From an uncultured Paraprevotella sp. (GTDB taxonomy: Bacteria > Bacteroidota > Bacteroidia > Bacteroidales > Bacteroidaceae), in the NCBI GenBank assembly GCA_944321345.1, contig CALUKY010000001.1, forward strand, positions 1 through 64,000: a DNA stretch of 64,000 nt, in the 5' to 3' direction. Positions 27,419 through 39,721 of this stretch are shown in pieces. The notes beneath the pieces are model-generated. The model ran no database searches. It was not told where the DNA came from and saw only the letters and a program-made list of their open reading frames with translations. Within the stretch, counting starts at the first letter, position 1, and each line of letters opens with the position of its first letter. The position numbers and the translations under genes were made by a program.

Positions 27419-28909
27419 ATGGAGAATAAAAAACTAACAAGCGCTTCTGGAGCACCAATTGCCGACAATCAGAATGTTGCCACTGCCGGACGTCGTGGTC
27501 CGATGCTTCTTCAGGATGTATGGTTTCTCGAAAAATTAGCTCACTTTGACCGTGAAGTCATTCCGGAAAGACGTATGCACGCCAAAGGTTCGGGCGCGTT
27601 CGGAACCTTTACCGTAACACACGACATCACACGTTACACCAAAGCAGCCATTTTCTCGGAAATCAGAAAGAAAACCGAACTCTTTGTCCGCTTCTCTACC
27701 GTGGCCGGAGAACGTGGTGCGGCCGACGCGGAAAGAGACATCCGCGGCTTTGCCATCAAATTCTACACCGAGGAAGGAAACTGGGATCTGGTGGGTAACA
27801 ACACACCGGTATTCTTCCTGCGCGACCCACTGAAATTTCCGGATTTGAATCATGCTGTGAAGCGAGATCCACGCACCAATATGCGCAGCGCACGCAATAA
27901 CTGGGATTTCTGGACCTTATTGCCTGAAGCCCTTCATCAGGTAACCATCACCATGAGCGACCGCGGTATCCCTTATTCTTACCGTCACATGCATGGTTAT
28001 GGCAGTCACACCTTCTCGTTTATCAACGCCGAAGGCGTACGCCATTGGGTAAAATTCCATCTGTTGACGCAACAGGGCATCAAGAATCTCACAGATCAGG
28101 AAGCTGAAGCTCTGATCGGTAAGGATCGTGAAAGTCATCAGCGCGACTTGTTTGAAAGCATCGAAAAGGGAGATTTCCCGAAATGGAAGATGTATGTGCA
28201 GATTATGACCGAGGAGCAAGCCAAACAAATGCCTTACAACCCGTTTGATCTGACTAAGGTATGGTCACAAAAAGAGTTCCCGTTGATCGAAGTAGGTATT
28301 CTGGAACTGAACCGTAACCCGGAGAATTATTTTGCAGATGTAGAGCAGGCGGCTTTCAATCCTGCTAATGTGGTACCGGGAATCGGCTTCTCACCCGACC
28401 GCATGCTGCAAGGCCGACTGTTCTCTTACGGAGATGCCCAGCGTTATCGTCTGGGAGTGAACCACTATCAGATTCCGGTAAACCGCAGCCGTTGCCCCTT
28501 CCTGAATATGTATCACCGCGACGGACAGATGCGTGTAGACGGTAATCATGGTGGCACTTTAGGGTATGAACCGAACAGTTACGGAGAATGGAAAGACCAG
28601 AATGAGTATAAGGAACCGCCATTGGAACTGGATGGCAGCGCTTATCAGTGGGACTACCGTGAAGATGACTGCGACTACTATTCACAGCCGAGAGCCCTGT
28701 TCCGCCTGATGACTCCGGAGCAACAGCAGGTGCTGTTTGAGAACACCGCCCGCGCTATGGGAGATATTCCGGAAGAAATCAAACTCCGCCATATCAGAAA
28801 CTGCATGAAAGCCGATGAAAATTATGGTATGGGAGTGGCCCGTGCCTTGGGATTAGAACATTTAGTGAACGATATCTTGTCCGAATCGGACACTTCAACC
28901 AAACAGTAA
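27419..28909 (+). CDS. katA: Monofunctional heme catalase
   Basis: A 496-residue small-subunit catalase that dismutes hydrogen peroxide to water and oxygen. The distal His54 is in [12 protein letters not shown], the distal Asn in VGNNTPVFF (about 127), and the proximal heme-ligand Tyr in [15 protein letters not shown] (about 338). Bacteroides are anaerobes but many carry such an oxygen-survival catalase. It follows a flavodoxin-fold gene and lies opposite a LysR gene that lacks the OxyR sensor Cys. Confidence 0.94.
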   Translation: MENKKLTSASGAPIADNQNVATAGRRGPMLLQDVWFLEKLAHFDREVIPERRMHAKGSGAFGTFTVTHDITRYTKAAIFSEIRKKTELFVRFSTVAGERGAADAERDIRGFAIKFYTEEGNWDLVGNNTPVFFLRDPLKFPDLNHAVKRDPRTNMRSARNNWDFWTLLPEALHQVTITMSDRGIPYSYRHMHGYGSHTFSFINAEGVRHWVKFHLLTQQGIKNLTDQEAEALIGKDRESHQRDLFESIEKGDFPKWKMYVQIMTEEQAKQMPYNPFDLTKVWSQKEFPLIEVGILELNRNPENYFADVEQAAFNPANVVPGIGFSPDRMLQGRLFSYGDAQRYRLGVNHYQIPVNRSRCPFLNMYHRDGQMRVDGNHGGTLGYEPNSYGEWKDQNEYKEPPLELDGSAYQWDYREDDCDYYSQPRALFRLMTPEQQQVLFENTARAMGDIPEEIKLRHIRNCMKADENYGMGVARALGLEHLVNDILSESDTSTKQ

Positions 28910-28941
28910 AAACTATTCTATTCTTTTAAATAATCATGAAA

Positions 28942-28980
28942 AAAACATATCCTCAGTCTGTCTGACAGGATATGTTTTTT
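28942..28980 (+). terminator. Terminator after katA
   Basis: AAAACATATCCT (28942-28953) pairs with AGGATATGTTTT (28968-28979), followed by TT. Confidence 0.8.
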
Positions 28981-29046
28981 GTATATTTGTAAGTGTATAA
29001 ACTTTCATTAAGAACAAACCTCTATATTTATTAATCTGCTTTTACC

Positions 29047-29081
29047 GTGCGCTTTCGCACGATTTTTGTGCGTTTTCGCAC
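29047..29081. repeat. Two tandem GTGCG palindromes
   Basis: GTGCGCTTTCGCAC (29047-29060) and GTGCGTTTTCGCAC (29068-29081) are near-identical small hairpins 21 bases apart. The arms GTGCG/CGCAC are kept and only one loop base differs. They lie between katA and the broken MG2-type gene. They could be a paired binding site or repeat-element copies. Confidence 0.65.
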
Positions 29082-29192
29082 AATAAAAAGAAAGAAGAAA
29101 AACAACAAAAGCCTAAAAATAAAGTATTTATAGTTTGGCATATTTTTTGTACCGATAACGATAGAATTATATTTATTTTTATAAAAGGAACC

Positions 29193-32150
29193 ATGAAAAA
29201 GATATTAATTATTTTTTCCCTTATACTTGTAAACAATACCATATGGGGACAAAAAACGATTTGATACATTGGACACAAACCGTACAAAACACCGGAAAGG
29301 CGTTCCCCCAAGAAAAAGTATACCTACATCTGGACAACAACTGCTATTTTCTGGGAGATACCATCTGGTACAAGGCATATGTGGTCAGAACGGACCGGAA
29401 AGTGCCTACAGACCTGAGCCGCATTCTGTATGTCGAACTCATGACACCCGACGGATATCTTGTGGAAAGACAGCAGATACCTCTCGAAAACGATACAACA
29501 GGATTCGGAAACTTTGCACTTCAGGACTCCTCTACGGAGGATATTATGAGGTCAGGGCATACACCAGATGGATGCTGAACTGGGGAAGATACCAGACGGA
29601 GTTAGATTGGGGACTCAAAAACATGTATGCCAACGCCTTCTATAACAAGGGAATGATGAAGGACTTCTTCACCGAGTACGAAAAGATTTACAGCAGGGTC
29701 GTGCCCGTTTATGACAAACCTCAGGAGGCAGGAGTGTATGAAAAGAACATGACCATGCGACCCATGAGAAGATATTACAAAAAGAGTGGGGAAAAGAATG
29801 TCCCCATACTCTCCCTATTTCCCGAAGGAGGTAACCTCATACAGGACGTACCCTGCACCCTTGCCTTTGATCTGGCAGACAATCAGGGAAAACATCTGAA
29901 CCTGGAAGTTGTATTCAGAGAAAGCAAAACCGGAAAGGAGATATTACGCACCCAACCGCAATACGTCGGAAGGGGAAGCATCCTGTTGCCACCCTTAAAG
30001 AAAGAAACAGAATATGAGGCGGTTGTACGAAGCGGAGAGGAAGAATACACCTTTCCGCTGCCAGAGATTCAGGAAAGGGGATGCGCCCTTTCTCTGGAGA
30101 GTGCACCGGACAGTATCCGTATCCGTACAAACACGGCAGGACTGCCCGAAAACTTTCCCTTGGGGATACATATCATGCATGATGGGATCATGGAATACAG
30201 CAAGGAAATAACCGTCAGAAAAGGCACATCAGAATATATCAGTCTTCCCACAGAATCGCTACCAGCAGGCGTAAACCAGATTATCCTGTTTGATACTAAA
30301 GGGGAAGTCTTCGCCGACAGACTCTTCTTCGTTTGGCCGGAAGGAAAGGACCTGAATCCGGACAGACAGAACCTGGTGATGGAAGGTATCAAGGAAGAAT
30401 ACAAGTCCTTTGAACCTGTAACCCTAAGTCTGAAAGCACCGGATATTCGAACTACCGCACACCTTTCACTTTCCGTGAAGGATGATGCCGCAGACGAAAG
30501 CATCTACGATGACGGAACCATGCTCACGGAAATGCTGCTGGCAAGCGAAATCAGGGGATTCGTGGAAAGGCCCGGATACTACTTCGAGAAGGATGACTCC
30601 GCGCACCGGAAGGCATTGGATAACCTGCTGCTGGTGCAGGGATGGAGAAGATGGAAATGGAACGATCTCGCCGCAAAAACGGATTTCTCCATACGCTATC
30701 TGCCGGAGAAATATCAGACCATTGCCGGGGCTGTATATCCGTTCCATAAATTAGATGGTAAGTCAAATTATGACAAGGATGAGATTCTGGCTAAATATGC
30801 AAGAATCAAAAAGGAGAACAAGGAAAAAGCCGAAGAATATTACCGGAAGAATTACCCCACTCTCGGCCATGAAGTATGGCTCAGTGCCGACTATGTGCAG
30901 GACACGATCTTAGTGGAAACCCGGCAGAAGACAGAATTCGGATACTTCTATCTGCCCACTCCCCGGTTCTTCGGGCAAGCAATTCTCTTTATGAATGCGT
31001 CAGACAAAACAGAAGAAGAGGAAAAGAAAGAAAAGGAAAAACAGGGAGTCATCAAACGCTTTTTCAATAAACTGGAAAACAAATACAATAATTTCGGGGA
31101 TGAACTGGCTTATCCCGACTATTATGTCAAGCTGGATCATTTCTTTCCCTTGTGGCCTCTGCCCTACAGCTATTACCAGACCTGCAGTCCGGAAGATCCT
31201 TTTGAAAAAGCATCCTTTGACGGAAGTATCAAAAACGGAATATTACCTACACTTACCGTACGCACCAAAAGAGGGGGACCCAGAAAACTGGACAGCAGTA
31301 AACCGGCCTTTGTGGTCCATGCATACGATGTATTAAACCGACAGATTGATCTCGGCATGAATACTGGAAGGTTCGGATTCAACGGGTTATATCGGGATGC
31401 TACCACAGACTCCCTTGAATTAACAGAACTGGCAAGATTCGTCAGACCCAATAATACCAAAGCTGATCTAACCGGATATATCATAGACCGTAAATATCCA
31501 CCAAGTAAAGGTGCGGAAAACGCTATAGCCCGAAGAGGATTTATTCCCAATATAACCTCTTTTTGCTATATAGGAGATATGGGAGTAGAGAAACCGGATT
31601 ACTTCATTCAGGTACGTTATGACGGAAAAGCCATTAACGGGAAACCGGATTATATATTGAAAAGAAGATCCATCCGGATGAAACAAATACAGAGATGTTT
31701 GATCCAGACTTCGGTGGGAAAAAAGAAATTGAAAGCTACCGCACCTTGGCTTATCTGGACAAACTCTATTTCTACACAGATTACTGCCCAAGAGAAAGAA
31801 GAAGCTGGAAATATGAACAGTCCAACATACCAGATATGGTGATTGACCTGCACAAATATCCGAATGGTGCAAAGAGACAGACCTATCGCGACCGGTGGAT
31901 TCTGCTGGACGGATTTGCCGTATGTGACACCTTCTATTCGCCGGATTATTCCAAGCAGCCGTTGCCTGAAGTAAAGGATTACCGACGCACCCTGTACTGG
32001 AATCCAAACATAACGCTGAAACCCGGAGAAATCAAGACCATCCGTTTCTACAATAACTCCAAGACAACCATACTGAGTTATGAAGCTGAAGGAATCACAA
32101 AAGACGGAAAATTTTTAGTTCAAAAAAACGAAAACAACAGGCAAAAATAG
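29193..32150 (+). pseudogene. Frameshifted MG2-domain-type secreted surface protein
   Basis: One gene of about 985 codons split over three frames. It starts with a signal peptide (MKKILIIFSLILVNN...GQ, from 29193). After 29251-29256 the frame moves; one extra A in the run AAAAAA would continue it into KVYLHLDNNCYFLGDTIWYKAYVV, an MG2/macroglobulin-type strand pair seen in Bacteroidetes surface proteins. A second shift at about 29529-29531 joins NFALQDS to LYGGYYEVRAYTRW if one C is restored. A third near 31651-31658 in TATATAT joins the main part to the last 150 codons. All three behave like loss of one base, or a 2-base gain at the last site. The long middle frame (29532-31650) is well kept. 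The biochemical role of the family is unknown. Confidence 0.82.
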
Positions 32151-32191
32151 AAGTCATTTAACAAGGCTGAAAATTCCAACCTCGCAGATAA

Positions 32192-32239
32192 AAACAAATG
32201 GTCCCGACGTTTTTCGAAAAACGTCGGGACCATTTGTTT
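32192..32239. terminator. Strong bidirectional terminator
   Basis: A 23-bp perfect inverted repeat with a CG loop: the left arm is 32192-32214 and the right arm 32217-32239, with GGTCCCGACG near the centre of the left arm. Both ends are A/T-runs, so it can stop transcription from the pseudogene and from mutS. Confidence 0.9.
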
Positions 32240-32285
32240 AAAACCTCTCGATAATTTAAATAAAACGATTTCTGGAGGTTTAGAA

Positions 32286-34901
32286 TTATCTTCCTAACAC
32301 AATTCGCTTGATTTCATTCAGTTTGTTCAAGGCCTCTATCGGAGTCAGATTATTGATATCGAGATGAAGAATCTCATCGCGCACCTGACACAATACCGGA
32401 TCGTCCAACTGGAACAGGCTGAGCTGAACCGGCTGTGCTTTCTTGGGATCTTCTTTCAAGGAAGCAGCCAACTGTTCCTTGCCACTCCCCGACTCCAATT
32501 CCTTCAGAATCACATTGGCACGCTTCACGATACTCTTAGGCATACCGGCCAGTTTGGCAACATGAATACCGAATGAATGCTCGCTTCCGCCACGCTCCAG
32601 TTTACGCAGGAAGATCACCTTGCCGTCTACCTCGCGCACGGAAACATTATAGTTCTTGATGCGGGGGAATATCTGCTCCATCTCATTCAGTTCGTGATAG
32701 TGAGTGGCAAAAAGCGTACGTGCCCTACCCTTCTTGTTCTCATGGATATACTCCACAATGGCCCAAGCAATGCTGATGCCGTCGTAAGTAGATGTTCCAC
32801 GGCCCAACTCGTCAAATAGTACCAGACTTCTGGACGACAGGTTGTTCAGAATGTTGGATGCTTCGTTCATCTCTACCATAAAGGTACTTTCGCCCAAGGA
32901 AATGTTGTCGCTGGCTCCCACACGTGTAAAAATCTTGTCCACCATACCGATACGGGCACGTTCAGCCGGAACGAAAGAACCGATCTGTGCCATCAGAGTG
33001 ATCAGAGCAGTCTGACGGAGCAAAGCCGATTTACCGGCCATATTCGGACCTGTAATGATGATAATCTGCTGTTGGTCGCAATCCAGATAAACATCATTGG
33101 CCACATAGCGCTCTCCTACCGGTAGCTGCTTCTCGATAACCGGATGACGGCCCTGAATGATTTCCAGCACATCGCTGTCCTCTATTGTGGGACGGATATA
33201 GTTGTTTTCTTGAGCTACCAAAGCAAAAGAAAGCAGACAGTCCAAACGGGCTATCAAATTGGCGTTGATTTGAATGGCAGGAGTAAATTCTGCCAAAGAA
33301 AGAATCAGATCATTGAAAAGTTTCATCTCCAAAGAGAGAATCTTGTCCTCGGCTCCCAAAATCTTTTCCTCGTATTCTTTCAGCTCCTGAGTAATGTAAC
33401 GCTCGGCGTTGACCAAGGTTTGTTTTCTGATCCAACCCTCTGGTACTTTGTCCTTATGAGTATTTCGTACCTCAAGGTAATATCCGTAGACATTATTATA
33501 ACCTATCTTCAAACTGGGGATTCCGGTTTCTTCGGTTTCGCGCTGCTGAATCTGCAACAGATAATCCTTGCCTTCGTAGGCTATGTGACGCAACTCATCA
33601 AGCTCGGCATTCACTCCTTCGGCGATTACCCCACCCTTATTGACCAGCAAAGGCGGATCGGCCTTGATTTCACGGGCTATACGGTCGCGGATGGAAGCGC
33701 ACAGATTAAGCTGTTCGCCAATACGTTTCAAAGTCGGGTCCTCGGCCTGCTCGCAGACGGCCTTGATTGGTTCGATGGCCTGAAGCGCCACACGCAACTG
33801 AACCACATCACGGGGAGAAACTCTTCCCACGGAAACTTTGGAAATGATACGCTCCAAATCTCCGATCAGATGCAACTGCTCTTCTATAATTTCTCTGAAA
33901 TCCAGATCTTTAAAGAAATATTCCACCACATCCAGACGCTCGTTGATAGGCTTTTCATCCTTCAAAGGAAAAATGAGCCACCGCTTGAGCAAACGGGCTC
34001 CCATCGGAGTAATCGTGCGGTCAATGACATTCAGCAAGGAATTTCCGCCTTCGTTCATTGAACCCAATAACTCCAAGTTGCGCACCGTAAACTTATCCAG
34101 GCGCACATAGCGCTCTTCCTCGATGCGGGAAAGCGAAGTGATATGCCCGATCTGGCTGTGCTGCGTCATTTCCAGATATTGCAGAATGGCTCCCGAAGCA
34201 ATGATTCCGGATTTGAGATGATCTACGCCGAAACCTTTCAGGTTTTTTACCTCAAAATGCTTCAGCAACTTCTCGTTGGCAGTCATCTCGGTAAATACCC
34301 AGTCCTCCAACTCGAATGTAAGATATTTTGTTCCGAAATTTCCTTCAAACATTCCTCGCTTACCTCTTTCATAAAGCACCTCTTTAGGAGAGAAATTGGC
34401 AAGCAGTTTGTCGATATATTCAAAGGTTCCTTCAGCGGTCAGGAACTCACCGGTACTGATATCCAGGAAAGAAACGCCACAGTTGTTCTTTCCGAAATGA
34501 ACTGCGGCCAAGAAATTGTTTTCCTTATAATTCAGCACATTATCTCCCATAGCCACACCGGGAGTAACCAATTCCGTAATGCCGCGCTTGACCAATGTCT
34601 TGGTCAGCTTCGGATCTTCCAGCTGATCACAAATAGCGACACGCTTTCCGGCACGGATCAGTTTGGGCAGATAAGTATCCAAGGCATGATGCGGGAAACC
34701 GGCCATTTCAATAGGTTCCCCACCCTTGCCTCCGTTATTTCTTTTTGTAAGAGTTATTCCTAATATTTCCGAAGCAGAAACGGCATCGCTGCTGTAGGTT
34801 TCATAAAAGTCGCCACAGCGAAAAAGCAGCACCGCATCGGGATGCTTTGCCTTCAAATCGTAAAACTGCTTCATCATGGGGGTGAGCCCGTCTTTTGCCA
34901 T
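32286..34901 (-). CDS. mutS: DNA mismatch repair protein MutS
   Basis: An 871-residue MutS that recognises mismatches and starts repair. The mismatch-reading motif GDFYETY is near the N-terminus, the P-loop [13 protein letters not shown] near residue 617, and the Walker [13 protein letters not shown] follows. ATG 34901 ([17 protein letters not shown]) was chosen. The frame is open to 35021, but the extra 40 residues are hydrophobic and unlike MutS, and the -7 box at 34931-34938 lies inside that extension. Confidence 0.95.
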   Translation of the reverse strand: MAKDGLTPMMKQFYDLKAKHPDAVLLFRCGDFYETYSSDAVSASEILGITLTKRNNGGKGGEPIEMAGFPHHALDTYLPKLIRAGKRVAICDQLEDPKLTKTLVKRGITELVTPGVAMGDNVLNYKENNFLAAVHFGKNNCGVSFLDISTGEFLTAEGTFEYIDKLLANFSPKEVLYERGKRGMFEGNFGTKYLTFELEDWVFTEMTANEKLLKHFEVKNLKGFGVDHLKSGIIASGAILQYLEMTQHSQIGHITSLSRIEEERYVRLDKFTVRNLELLGSMNEGGNSLLNVIDRTITPMGARLLKRWLIFPLKDEKPINERLDVVEYFFKDLDFREIIEEQLHLIGDLERIISKVSVGRVSPRDVVQLRVALQAIEPIKAVCEQAEDPTLKRIGEQLNLCASIRDRIAREIKADPPLLVNKGGVIAEGVNAELDELRHIAYEGKDYLLQIQQRETEETGIPSLKIGYNNVYGYYLEVRNTHKDKVPEGWIRKQTLVNAERYITQELKEYEEKILGAEDKILSLEMKLFNDLILSLAEFTPAIQINANLIARLDCLLSFALVAQENNYIRPTIEDSDVLEIIQGRHPVIEKQLPVGERYVANDVYLDCDQQQIIIITGPNMAGKSALLRQTALITLMAQIGSFVPAERARIGMVDKIFTRVGASDNISLGESTFMVEMNEASNILNNLSSRSLVLFDELGRGTSTYDGISIAWAIVEYIHENKKGRARTLFATHYHELNEMEQIFPRIKNYNVSVREVDGKVIFLRKLERGGSEHSFGIHVAKLAGMPKSIVKRANVILKELESGSGKEQLAASLKEDPKKAQPVQLSLFQLDDPVLCQVRDEILHLDINNLTPIEALNKLNEIKRIVLGR

Positions 34902-34930
34902 AACCAAATGATTTATAAAATAAGTTCGCG

Positions 34931-34938
34931 CAAAATTA
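34931..34938 (-). promoter_or_regulatory. -7 promoter box of mutS
   Basis: TAATTTTG on the minus strand fits TAnnTTTG, 29 bases before ATG 34901. It decides the mutS start. Confidence 0.6.
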
Positions 34939-35353
34939 CAAAAAAATACTCTTCCCAAAACCAGGAAGAGCCAAGTTGTAGCTTTTTTACACAGATTGAT
35001 AAAATAAAAAAACGGGACCACTTTAAAAGCGCCCCGACAATCAATCCTAAATCTCTCAATTTCTATCTAAAACCCTAAACATTAAAAACATTGTATCCCT
35101 ACAATGACAAATTACTAATTATCAACTTACTAACAATCTTTTTACTTATATTTTCCTGTTGTTCCTTTGAACACTGCAAAGGTATGGCTAAATTCATTTT
35201 CCTGAAAAAAAAGCCGTCGAAATTAGAAAAAAATATACTATTTCTTGACCTATGTCAAGCAAAACTCCATTTTCTGCCCCAATTATAGAATTTTATACAC
35301 GGCAAACATATCGTTTTTAAAGCAATAATACACTCTTGGTCATAGTTTTTTTA
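34939..35353. other. Intergenic stretch without a gene
   Basis: AT-rich divergent spacer between mutS and the flavin reductase gene. No ORF, hairpin or repeat stands out. Confidence 0.5.
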
Positions 35354-35361
35354 TATCTTTG
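35354..35361 (+). promoter_or_regulatory. -7 promoter box of flavin reductase gene
   Basis: TATCTTTG fits TAnnTTTG, 24 bases before ATG 35386. Because of this box the upstream TTG at 35359 in the same frame cannot be the start. Confidence 0.6.
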
Positions 35362-35385
35362 CACCTTATTATAATAGAAAGAAAA

Positions 35386-35901
35386 ATGAAACAGATAGAA
35401 GTCTCTGCATTCAAAGAAAATATCTTTGAAACAATCGGTAAAGAATGGATGCTGGTTACCGGCGGCACCAAAGAAGATTTTAACATGATGACCGCCTCAT
35501 GGGGTGGAATAGGATGGCTGTGGAACAAACCTGTAGCCTTCATCTTTGTCCGCCCGGAGAGATATACTTATGAGTTTCTGAAAAAGAACCGCAAATTGTC
35601 GCTTTCTTTCTTAGGTAAGGAAGAAGAGGCACGGAAAATTTATTCTTTCTGCGGTTCAAAATCGGGTAGGGACCTGGATAAGGTAAAGGAAACCGGACTG
35701 AAACCGGTATTCACGGAAACCGACGGCATCACTTACGAACAGGCACGCATGACTCTGGAATGCCAACAACTCTATGAAGGAGAAATGCGCGAATCGGATT
35801 TTCTGGATCCGGAAATCCTGAAAAACTGGTACGGAGAAAAGAAAGGTAACCTGCATAAAGTGATCGTTGCCGAAATTGAGCATATCTGGATCAACGGGTA
35901 G
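35386..35901 (+). CDS. Flavin reductase-like (FMN-binding split barrel) protein
   Basis: A 171-residue flavoprotein of the flavin reductase-like family. NMMTASWGGIGWLWNKPVAFIFVRPERYTYEFL (residues 28-60) follows the family pattern in which the early strand binds FMN and RPxRYT follows. It may reduce free flavin or be a small redox partner. Its own promoter lies at 35354; leuS starts 56 bases after its end, so read-through is possible. Confidence 0.85.
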   Translation: MKQIEVSAFKENIFETIGKEWMLVTGGTKEDFNMMTASWGGIGWLWNKPVAFIFVRPERYTYEFLKKNRKLSLSFLGKEEEARKIYSFCGSKSGRDLDKVKETGLKPVFTETDGITYEQARMTLECQQLYEGEMRESDFLDPEILKNWYGEKKGNLHKVIVAEIEHIWING

Positions 35902-35957
35902 GGGAGTTATCCTAATATTTGCAGACAACATAATAATTATCATAAACAAAACTCACA

Positions 35958-38795
35958 ATGGAATACAATTTCAGAGAAATTGAAAAGAAATGGCATCAAC
36001 GTTGGGTTGAGAACCATACGTACAAAGTGACAGAAGATGAATCGAAAAAGAAATTCTATGTACTGAACATGTTTCCTTATCCAAGTGGAGCGGGTCTTCA
36101 TGTAGGACATCCGCTGGGATACATCGCTTCGGACATTTATGCCAGATATAAAAGACTACAGGGCTTTAACGTACTGAACCCGATGGGATATGATGCCTAC
36201 GGACTGCCGGCAGAACAGTATGCCATCCAGACCGGACAGCATCCGGCCATCACAACAGCCGCCAACATCAACCGTTATCGCGAGCAGTTGGACAAAATCG
36301 GTTTCTGCTTTGACTGGGACCGTGAGATCAGAACCTGCGAACCGAACTATTATCATTGGACGCAGTGGGCCTTCCAGAAGATGTTCGGAAGCTTCTATTG
36401 CAATGACAGCCAGAAGGCACAACCTATCGAAAAACTGATTGCTCACTTCGAACAGCAGGGTACAGAAGGCTTGAATGTGGCTTGCAGTGAGGAACTCACC
36501 TTTACTGCCGACGAGTGGAAAGCCATGAGCGAAAAGCAGCAGCAGGAAACTTTGATGAATTACCGTATAGCCTATCTGGGCGAGACTATGGTTAACTGGT
36601 GCCCGAAACTGGGAACCGTATTGGCCAACGATGAGGTAGTGGACGGCGTTTCTGAGCGTGGAGGTTATCCGGTAGTCCAGAAAAAGATGCGCCAGTGGTG
36701 TCTGCGTGTCAGCGCTTATGCACAGAGGCTGCTCGACGGACTGGATACCATCGACTGGACCGACTCTCTGAAAGAGACTCAGCGTAACTGGATCGGCCGC
36801 TCAGAGGGTACTGAAGTGGAGTTCAAGATCAAGGACAGCGACCGTTCATTCACCATCTTTACCACCCGTGCGGATACCATGTTCGGTGTGACCTTCATGG
36901 TATTGGCTCCGGAAAGCGAACTGGTTCCATTGGTTACTACAGCCGAGCAGAAGGCCGAAGTGGAGGCTTATCTCGAGGCAACCAAGAAGCGTACCGAGCG
37001 TGAGCGTATTGCCGACCGCCGTGTTACCGGTGTGTTCTCCGGTTCTTACGCCATCAATCCGTTTACAGGAGAGGCCAACCCGATCTGGATCAGCGACTAT
37101 GTATTGGCCGGTTATGGTACCGGTGCCATCATGGCCGTTCCGGCACACGACAGCCGCGACTATGCTTTCGCCAAGCATTTCAACCTGCCGATTGTTCCGT
37201 TGGTTGAGGGATGCGATGTGAGCGAAGAGAGCTTCGATGCCAAGGAAGGTATCGTAACCAACTCACCGAAAGAGGGAGTGACTCCTTATATCGACTTCTC
37301 TCTGAACGGTCTGACCGTGAAAGAGGCTATCGCTGCTACCAAGAAATATGTAAAGGAACACAACTTAGGACGCGTGAAGGTTAACTTCCGTCTGCGTGAT
37401 GCCATCTTCAGCCGCCAGCGCTATTGGGGTGAGCCGTTCCCGGTATATTACAAGGACAACATGCCTTATATGATTCCGGAAAGCTGTCTGCCTCTGGAAT
37501 TGCCGGAAGTTAGCAAATTCCTGCCTACCGAAACCGGTGAGCCTCCATTGGGACACGCTACAAACTGGGCTTGGGACACCGTAAACAACAAGGTGGTAGC
37601 CAACGAACTGATCGACAACAAGACCATCTTCCCGTTGGAATTGAACACCATGCCGGGATTCGCCGGAAGTTCGGCTTATTACCTGCGCTATATGGATCCG
37701 AAGAACGACAAGGCACTTGTTGATCCGAAAGTTGACGCTTACTGGCAGAATGTAGATCTTTATGTAGGCGGTACAGAGCATGCTACCGGTCACTTGATCT
37801 ACAGCCGTTTCTGGAACAAATTCCTCTATGACTGCGGTTACAGTGTGAAGGACGAGCCGTTCCAGAAACTGGTAAACCAGGGTATGATTCAGGGACGAAG
37901 CAACTTTGTATATCGTATCAAGGACACCAACACCTTCGTTTCTCTGGGTCTGAAAGATCAGTATGACACCACACCGCTTCACGTAGATGTAAACATTGTC
38001 AGCAATGATGTTCTGGATGTAGAAGCCTTTAAGAACTGGCGTCCGGAATACAACAACGCCGAGTTCATCCTCGAAGACGGCAAGTACATCTGCGGATGGG
38101 CCATCGAGAAGATGAGTAAGAGTATGTTCAATGTGGTGAACCCGGATATGATTGTCGAGAAGTTCGGCGCCGATACCCTGCGTCTGTACGAAATGTTCCT
38201 GGGTCCGGTAGAGCAGAGCAAGCCTTGGGACACCAACGGTATTGACGGTTGCCACCGCTTCCTGAAGAAATTCTGGTCACTCTACTTCAGCCGCGACGGC
38301 AAGTTCCTGCCGGAAGAAGGCGAGGCTACCAAAGAAGAACTGAAATCGCTGCACAAGCTGATCAAAAAGGTAAGCGCCGACATTGAGGCCTTCTCATACA
38401 ACACTTCAATCAGTGCATTCATGATCTGTGTGAACGAACTGGGACAGCTGAAGTGCAAGAACAAGCAGGTATTGGAGCAGCTCGTGGTGCTGATTGCTCC
38501 ATTCGCTCCGCACATCGCCGAAGAACTGTGGGAGCAGTTGGGCCATAGCACTACGGTTTGCGACGCACAGTGGCCGGAATTCAACGAGAAATATCTGGTA
38601 GAAGACAATATGCGCCTGAGTATTTCGTTTAATGGTAAGACACGCTTTACCATGGACTTCCCGGCCGATGCCGACCAGAAGACCATCGAGGAAACCGTTC
38701 TTGCAGACGAACAGACTCAGAAATATATCGACGGCAAGCAGATTGTGAAAGTGATCATTGTTCCGAAACGAATTGTAAACATCGTAATCAAATAG
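35958..38795 (+). CDS. leuS: Leucyl-tRNA synthetase
   Basis: A 945-residue class I synthetase. The HIGH signature is in [16 protein letters not shown] (about residues 41-56) and KMSKS in [10 protein letters not shown] (about 717). A CP1 editing domain lies between, with [12 protein letters not shown] and the [12 protein letters not shown] editing motif. An insert around residues 150-190 (rich in Gln and Glu) lies before the editing domain. Two bases separate it from the first YitT gene, so leuS leads a long operon. Confidence 0.95.
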   Translation: MEYNFREIEKKWHQRWVENHTYKVTEDESKKKFYVLNMFPYPSGAGLHVGHPLGYIASDIYARYKRLQGFNVLNPMGYDAYGLPAEQYAIQTGQHPAITTAANINRYREQLDKIGFCFDWDREIRTCEPNYYHWTQWAFQKMFGSFYCNDSQKAQPIEKLIAHFEQQGTEGLNVACSEELTFTADEWKAMSEKQQQETLMNYRIAYLGETMVNWCPKLGTVLANDEVVDGVSERGGYPVVQKKMRQWCLRVSAYAQRLLDGLDTIDWTDSLKETQRNWIGRSEGTEVEFKIKDSDRSFTIFTTRADTMFGVTFMVLAPESELVPLVTTAEQKAEVEAYLEATKKRTERERIADRRVTGVFSGSYAINPFTGEANPIWISDYVLAGYGTGAIMAVPAHDSRDYAFAKHFNLPIVPLVEGCDVSEESFDAKEGIVTNSPKEGVTPYIDFSLNGLTVKEAIAATKKYVKEHNLGRVKVNFRLRDAIFSRQRYWGEPFPVYYKDNMPYMIPESCLPLELPEVSKFLPTETGEPPLGHATNWAWDTVNNKVVANELIDNKTIFPLELNTMPGFAGSSAYYLRYMDPKNDKALVDPKVDAYWQNVDLYVGGTEHATGHLIYSRFWNKFLYDCGYSVKDEPFQKLVNQGMIQGRSNFVYRIKDTNTFVSLGLKDQYDTTPLHVDVNIVSNDVLDVEAFKNWRPEYNNAEFILEDGKYICGWAIEKMSKSMFNVVNPDMIVEKFGADTLRLYEMFLGPVEQSKPWDTNGIDGCHRFLKKFWSLYFSRDGKFLPEEGEATKEELKSLHKLIKKVSADIEAFSYNTSISAFMICVNELGQLKCKNKQVLEQLVVLIAPFAPHIAEELWEQLGHSTTVCDAQWPEFNEKYLVEDNMRLSISFNGKTRFTMDFPADADQKTIEETVLADEQTQKYIDGKQIVKVIIVPKRIVNIVIK

Positions 38796-38797
38796 CA

Positions 38798-39721
38798 ATG
38801 TTCAACGACATAAAAAAGCTAAAGCCGAAAAAATTGACCAAAGCGGCTGTAATGACCGAAGCCAAAGACTTCGTAGCCATTAACTTTGGATTGATTTGTT
38901 ACGCCATCGGTTGGGCAGCATTCTTGCTGCCCTACAAGATGACAACAGGTGACTTGACGGGTATGTGTGCCATCTTGTATTACTTGACAGGCATTCCCAT
39001 TCAGTTATCCTATTGTGTCGCCAACGTGTTCCTTTTGGTATTTGCCATCAAGGAACTGGGATATCGCTTTGTACTGAAAACTACGTATGCCATCTTTGCC
39101 TTGTCATTCTTCCTGGATGTGGCGCAAAACATCATGAAAGACGATCAGGGACAATTCCTGCAACTGCTTGGTCCAGGCCAGGATTCCATGGCCTGTGTAT
39201 TGGGAGCCATTATCTGCGGATTCGGTATCGGTACGGTATTTGTCAACAATGGTAGTACCGGTGGACTGGATATCGTTGCGGCTATCGTAACCAAATACCG
39301 CAATATCAGTTTGGGCCGTGTGATGATCTACATCAACATTCTGACCATTTCTTCCTGCTACTTTTTCTTTGACAGCTGGAGAATGGTGGTGTTCGGCTAC
39401 GTAGTTCTGGTTATCTGCAACTACACGCTCGACATGATTGTCAACAGTTCACGGCAAGATGTGCAGTTTATCATCTTTACGAAAGACCATGTTCAGTTAA
39501 GCGAACGCATTATCAACGAAACGAGTCACTCGGTAACGGTAATTGACAGCGAAGGCTATTATAGTCATACGCCGACTAAAATATTGATTACCATCGTACA
39601 CAAGAATGAATCCATTCATATCTTGCGCATGATTCACGAAGTAGATCCGAATGCATTTGTTTCAACAAGTAGGGCAGAGGGTGTTTACGGAAACGGATTT
39701 AACCAAATAAAATTAAAATGA
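38798..39721 (+). CDS. YitT family membrane protein (first of a tandem pair)
   Basis: A 307-residue membrane protein with the YitT (DUF161) domain of about six hydrophobic segments (residues about 30-210), including the signature NNGSTGGLDIVAAIVTKY. A soluble DUF2179 domain follows (about 220-300, RQDVQFIIFTKDH...VTVIDSEGYYSH). The transport or signalling role is unknown. Its stop overlaps the start of the next gene (ATGA), and the two products are clearly paralogous. Confidence 0.88.
   Translation: MFNDIKKLKPKKLTKAAVMTEAKDFVAINFGLICYAIGWAAFLLPYKMTTGDLTGMCAILYYLTGIPIQLSYCVANVFLLVFAIKELGYRFVLKTTYAIFALSFFLDVAQNIMKDDQGQFLQLLGPGQDSMACVLGAIICGFGIGTVFVNNGSTGGLDIVAAIVTKYRNISLGRVMIYINILTISSCYFFFDSWRMVVFGYVVLVICNYTLDMIVNSSRQDVQFIIFTKDHVQLSERIINETSHSVTVIDSEGYYSHTPTKILITIVHKNESIHILRMIHEVDPNAFVSTSRAEGVYGNGFNQIKLK

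Noticed and set aside
29193-32150. Programmed ribosomal frameshifting
   Set aside because: Three separate sites would be needed, none with a convincing slippery heptamer plus structure; mutation or assembly error is simpler.
33144-34061. A 305-codon plus-strand frame inside mutS
   Set aside because: Antisense shadow of mutS, without motifs.
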